Assembly (NCBI GenBank): GCA_945870185.1
Contig: CAMBRK010000048.1
Span: 1-33,658 of the forward strand
DNA: 33,658 bases
Source of the DNA: Aureispira sp. CCB-QB1
GTDB taxonomy: Bacteria > Bacteroidota > Bacteroidia > Chitinophagales > Saprospiraceae
Direction: 5' to 3'
Part shown: in pieces, positions 31,143 through 33,658 of the stretch
How positions within the stretch are numbered: position 1 is the stretch's first letter
Layout of the letters: each line of letters starts with the position of its first letter
Notes under the pieces: generated by a model
The model's database searches: none
The model's input: only the letters and a program-made list of their open reading frames with translations
Told to the model about the DNA's origin: nothing
Made by a program: the position numbers and the translations under genes

Positions 31143-33658
31143 ATGAAATCATGTTTACACCCGACAACCCAAACAGCCCGCATGCTGTGGATATTCCGAT
31201 TCCGATTTTTAAAACATATCAGCATTCTTGCCCTCGTTTTGATGATGCAAAACACCGCGCATGCCCAGACCTGGACATCGAGGACATCTGCTGCAGATAA
31301 TTCATGGAATGATATCGTGTATTCTGCTGAAAAAAACTTGTTTGTGGCTGTGTCAAGAGACGGCACAAACCGCGTGATGACTTCTCCTGACGGTATTACC
31401 TGGACGGCCCGCACGACACCCACCACCAGCGAGTGGAGCTCTGTGACCTATGCCCACTGGACAGCCAGCGTGAACAATAAGGCCCTGACCAGCAACGTGG
31501 CCACACTCACCACTGCCGCAGCTCATAATTACTCGGTAGGGATGATAGTCACCATAACCGGCGTGGATGTCACCTTCAACGGCACCTATACCATTACTGC
31601 CGTCACCTCCACCACCTTCAGCTATGCCAGGACTGCCGCCAATGTGGCATCTACCGCCGTTTCACCGGTGGGTACGGCCTCTGCCGGCTGGTTTGTCGCA
31701 GTCGGAGCGAACGGTGCTAGTCAAAACGCAATGACGTCACCTGATGGTATTACCTGGACAGCAAGAAATACCCCAACTGGGGGGTTCAATGGTGTGGCTT
31801 ACGGCAACGGAGTTTTCTTCGCATCGAATACAAATACAGCTGCTCCTAATGATTGTATGACTTCACCGGATGGCGTCACTTGGACCGCTGTAGTACCCCC
31901 TGCTTACAGCTCCTGGCGCGGCCTTACTTTTGGTAATGGAACTTTCGTTGCTGTTGCTGCCTCAGCGACTTCAACTGCCAATACGGTAATGACCTCAACC
32001 AATGGAACCAACTGGACTCTCCGAACAGGGGCAGCCCTGAACTCCTGGTATAGCGTCACGTATGGCAACGGATTATTTGTGGCTGTTTCCATTGATGGCA
32101 CCGGCAACCGGGTAATGACCTCACCCGATGGGATCACCTGGACAAGCCGAACCTCCGCCGCAGATAACCAATGGTATGATGTGACCTTTGGAGACGGACG
32201 GTTCATAGCGGTGGCACAGACCGGCACAGGCAACCGTGTCATGACCTCTACCAATGGCACCAGTTGGACTACCGAAACATCGGCTACCGACAACGAGTGG
32301 CGGGGTGTGGCTTATGGATACAACAGATTCGTGGCAGTGGCGAGAACCGGAACAGGTAACCGTGCGATGACCAGGACGTGTTCGGCAGTCACGAACACGA
32401 ACACGGGTCTGACCTATTGCACCATCCAGGAAGCCATAGATGCGGCGCAGACCTTGAATGGACACACCCTCCAGGTCTCAGCAGGTACTTATCCCGGCGG
32501 GATCGATATCTACAAAACGCTCACGCTGCTGGGTCCGAATGCGTCGATATCACCCAATGGAGGTACCCGTGTGCCGGAAGCTGTCTTGGACCTGCAATAC
32601 ATTTATACTCCCTCGATCCGTTTGAATGCAAATGATATCGTGATCAAGGGATTTGAGATCAAGAATTCCAATAATGCCGGAGCCATAATGACGGGTGGTT
32701 GGCAGGCCCCCCACGGTAGTTCTGGCAGAGGCGTCACACTCGAGAAGAACTATTTCCACGACCTGATCGGCAGTGCCTTTCACGCGGCAATCTCGATTGA
32801 AACTACTGTCGCAACATATGTGTTTACGGATAATAAGGTTGAAAGGCTAACGGTTGGCAATTTTTTTGGCGGAAATCGGGGATCAGCGTTTAATGTGTAT
32901 AAAGAAGTGAACTTAAACAATACCCAACTCAATACTGTCACGTGTACAGACAATGTCATTTCCGATACAGGTGCATCAGCTCTCGTTTTTGGGGCTATCA
33001 CGAATTCAACCATCACAGGAAATATTTTAACCAATGTCATGGCAAATGGTTTAACTTTAGGAAACGCCCAAATTACGACCATCAGCCAAAACGAGATTAC
33101 CGGTCCGGCTTCGGCTATAGGTTTGCAGTATTTACCCGGGACATGGGCGGGTGCCAACACCGGTATCAATATTCAGAATAACAAATTAAACGGCTTTACT
33201 AACGCGGTTTCAGGTGATATTTCTTCTATCGCTTCCCTCACCAACAACGACCTCTCCGGCAATACTTTAGCCATCAATAATACCGGCGCTGGTACTCTTA
33301 CGGCCCCGTGCAACTGGTATGGACCCTGTATCAGCGACCTTAATCAGATACGATCAGGACCGGTAACCATTGCTACGATCCTGAACAGTGGCACAGATAA
33401 CTCCACTGCCGTAGGTTTCCAACCGGCATCCGGTACTTGCGTAACCTATACTAACTGTGGTGGGCAAACTGAATTTATTACCCGCTGGAATTTAGCCACG
33501 GCAGGTAGTGGTGCTACCCAATTAAGTTTTGGCACCGCAACCAGTGGCACCGTAAATTACTACTGGCAAGAAGTAAGCCCTGGTTCGGCTTCGGGATCGG
33601 GAACTTTCTCAGGTAGTACCTTGACCATCACCGGTTTGCCAAGTGGTGCTACCATACG
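31143..33658 (+). CDS. Secreted surface protein with seven-repeat propeller-like domain and beta-helix, 3' end cut by window
   Basis: The frame is open from ATG 31143 to the right edge (838 codons, no stop). A signal peptide ends near residue 42 (NTAHAQ). Residues 43-412 hold seven units of about 45 residues with the core W-x-x-V-x-(Y/F)-G-x-G-x-F-(V/I)-A-V ... MTSPDGITWT, typical of BNR-like beta-propellers. Unit 2 is interrupted by a 78-residue module (105-182). Residues about 425-770 read as a right-handed parallel beta-helix (TYCTIQEAIDAAQ, VSAGTYPGGIDI, then repeated N-x-I strands). A further domain starts at FITRWNLATAG. The base composition is clearly more GC-rich than every upstream gene, which suggests recent transfer. 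A T9SS sorting domain is likely beyond the edge but not visible. Confidence 0.88.
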   Translation, partial: MKSCLHPTTQTARMLWIFRFRFLKHISILALVLMMQNTAHAQTWTSRTSAADNSWNDIVYSAEKNLFVAVSRDGTNRVMTSPDGITWTARTTPTTSEWSSVTYAHWTASVNNKALTSNVATLTTAAAHNYSVGMIVTITGVDVTFNGTYTITAVTSTTFSYARTAANVASTAVSPVGTASAGWFVAVGANGASQNAMTSPDGITWTARNTPTGGFNGVAYGNGVFFASNTNTAAPNDCMTSPDGVTWTAVVPPAYSSWRGLTFGNGTFVAVAASATSTANTVMTSTNGTNWTLRTGAALNSWYSVTYGNGLFVAVSIDGTGNRVMTSPDGITWTSRTSAADNQWYDVTFGDGRFIAVAQTGTGNRVMTSTNGTSWTTETSATDNEWRGVAYGYNRFVAVARTGTGNRAMTRTCSAVTNTNTGLTYCTIQEAIDAAQTLNGHTLQVSAGTYPGGIDIYKTLTLLGPNASISPNGGTRVPEAVLDLQYIYTPSIRLNANDIVIKGFEIKNSNNAGAIMTGGWQAPHGSSGRGVTLEKNYFHDLIGSAFHAAISIETTVATYVFTDNKVERLTVGNFFGGNRGSAFNVYKEVNLNNTQLNTVTCTDNVISDTGASALVFGAITNSTITGNILTNVMANGLTLGNAQITTISQNEITGPASAIGLQYLPGTWAGANTGINIQNNKLNGFTNAVSGDISSIASLTNNDLSGNTLAINNTGAGTLTAPCNWYGPCISDLNQIRSGPVTIATILNSGTDNSTAVGFQPASGTCVTYTNCGGQTEFITRWNLATAGSGATQLSFGTATSGTVNYYWQEVSPGSASGSGTFSGSTLTITGLPSGATI

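Overview
The window comes from the chromosome of an AT-rich member of the Bacteroidota, most likely a Saprospiraceae-like organism (inference). Two proteins have the layout of type IX secretion system (T9SS) cargo, with C-terminal sorting domains. Several genes carry the Bacteroidota -7 promoter element TAnnTTTG just upstream. There are a Bacteroidota-type SdhAB pair, a DUF3667 protein, and a very large exported protein with P-domain, dockerin-like and cohesin-like parts.

Layout. 1-2463: end of a succinate dehydrogenase operon (sdhA, cut by the window edge, then sdhB), closed by a strong terminator. 2881-4145: a lipoprotein of unknown function and a DUF2007 protein. 4162-10018 (minus): a run of co-directional genes in the order tatC, a small membrane protein, an MsbA-like ABC exporter, an Rpn/PD-(D/E)XK protein with an orphan copy of its C-terminal tail, an outer-membrane barrel protein, and murB. 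10118-12699 (plus): recR and a large glycosyltransferase. 12891-15992 (minus): a toxin-immunity module. 16469-18868 (plus): a T9SS-sorted esterase and a sterol-desaturase-family enzyme. 18966-20186: a broken DUF1016/YhcG nuclease gene and tRNA-Pro(GGG). 20202-22880: a palindrome-rich region with two perfect DnaA boxes, then dnaB and a pseudouridine-synthase homologue lacking its catalytic Asp. 22893-24340 (minus): a MerR regulator and a DUF3667 protein. 24622-29955: the giant T9SS protein. 29986-31086: a terminator, a 285-bp MITE-like element, a decayed IS4-type transposase and a truncated leader gene. 31143 to the edge: a more GC-rich surface protein with a seven-repeat propeller-like domain and a beta-helix.

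The most interesting system is at 12891-15992. The 736-residue lipoprotein has a C-terminal domain that reads as a Tae4-type peptidoglycan amidase (Cys597, His701). It is followed by two small lipoproteins resembling the Tai4 immunity family. Tae4/Tai4 pairs are known as type VI secretion (T6SS) effector and immunity proteins, but this toxin has its own lipoprotein signal and a CRKDD start that resembles the surface-export signal of Bacteroidota lipoproteins. No T6SS gene is in the window. This suggests a surface-displayed, contact-type toxin with periplasmic immunity lipoproteins; delivery is inferred.

Functions were assigned by reading motifs and recalling family patterns. No database search was run.
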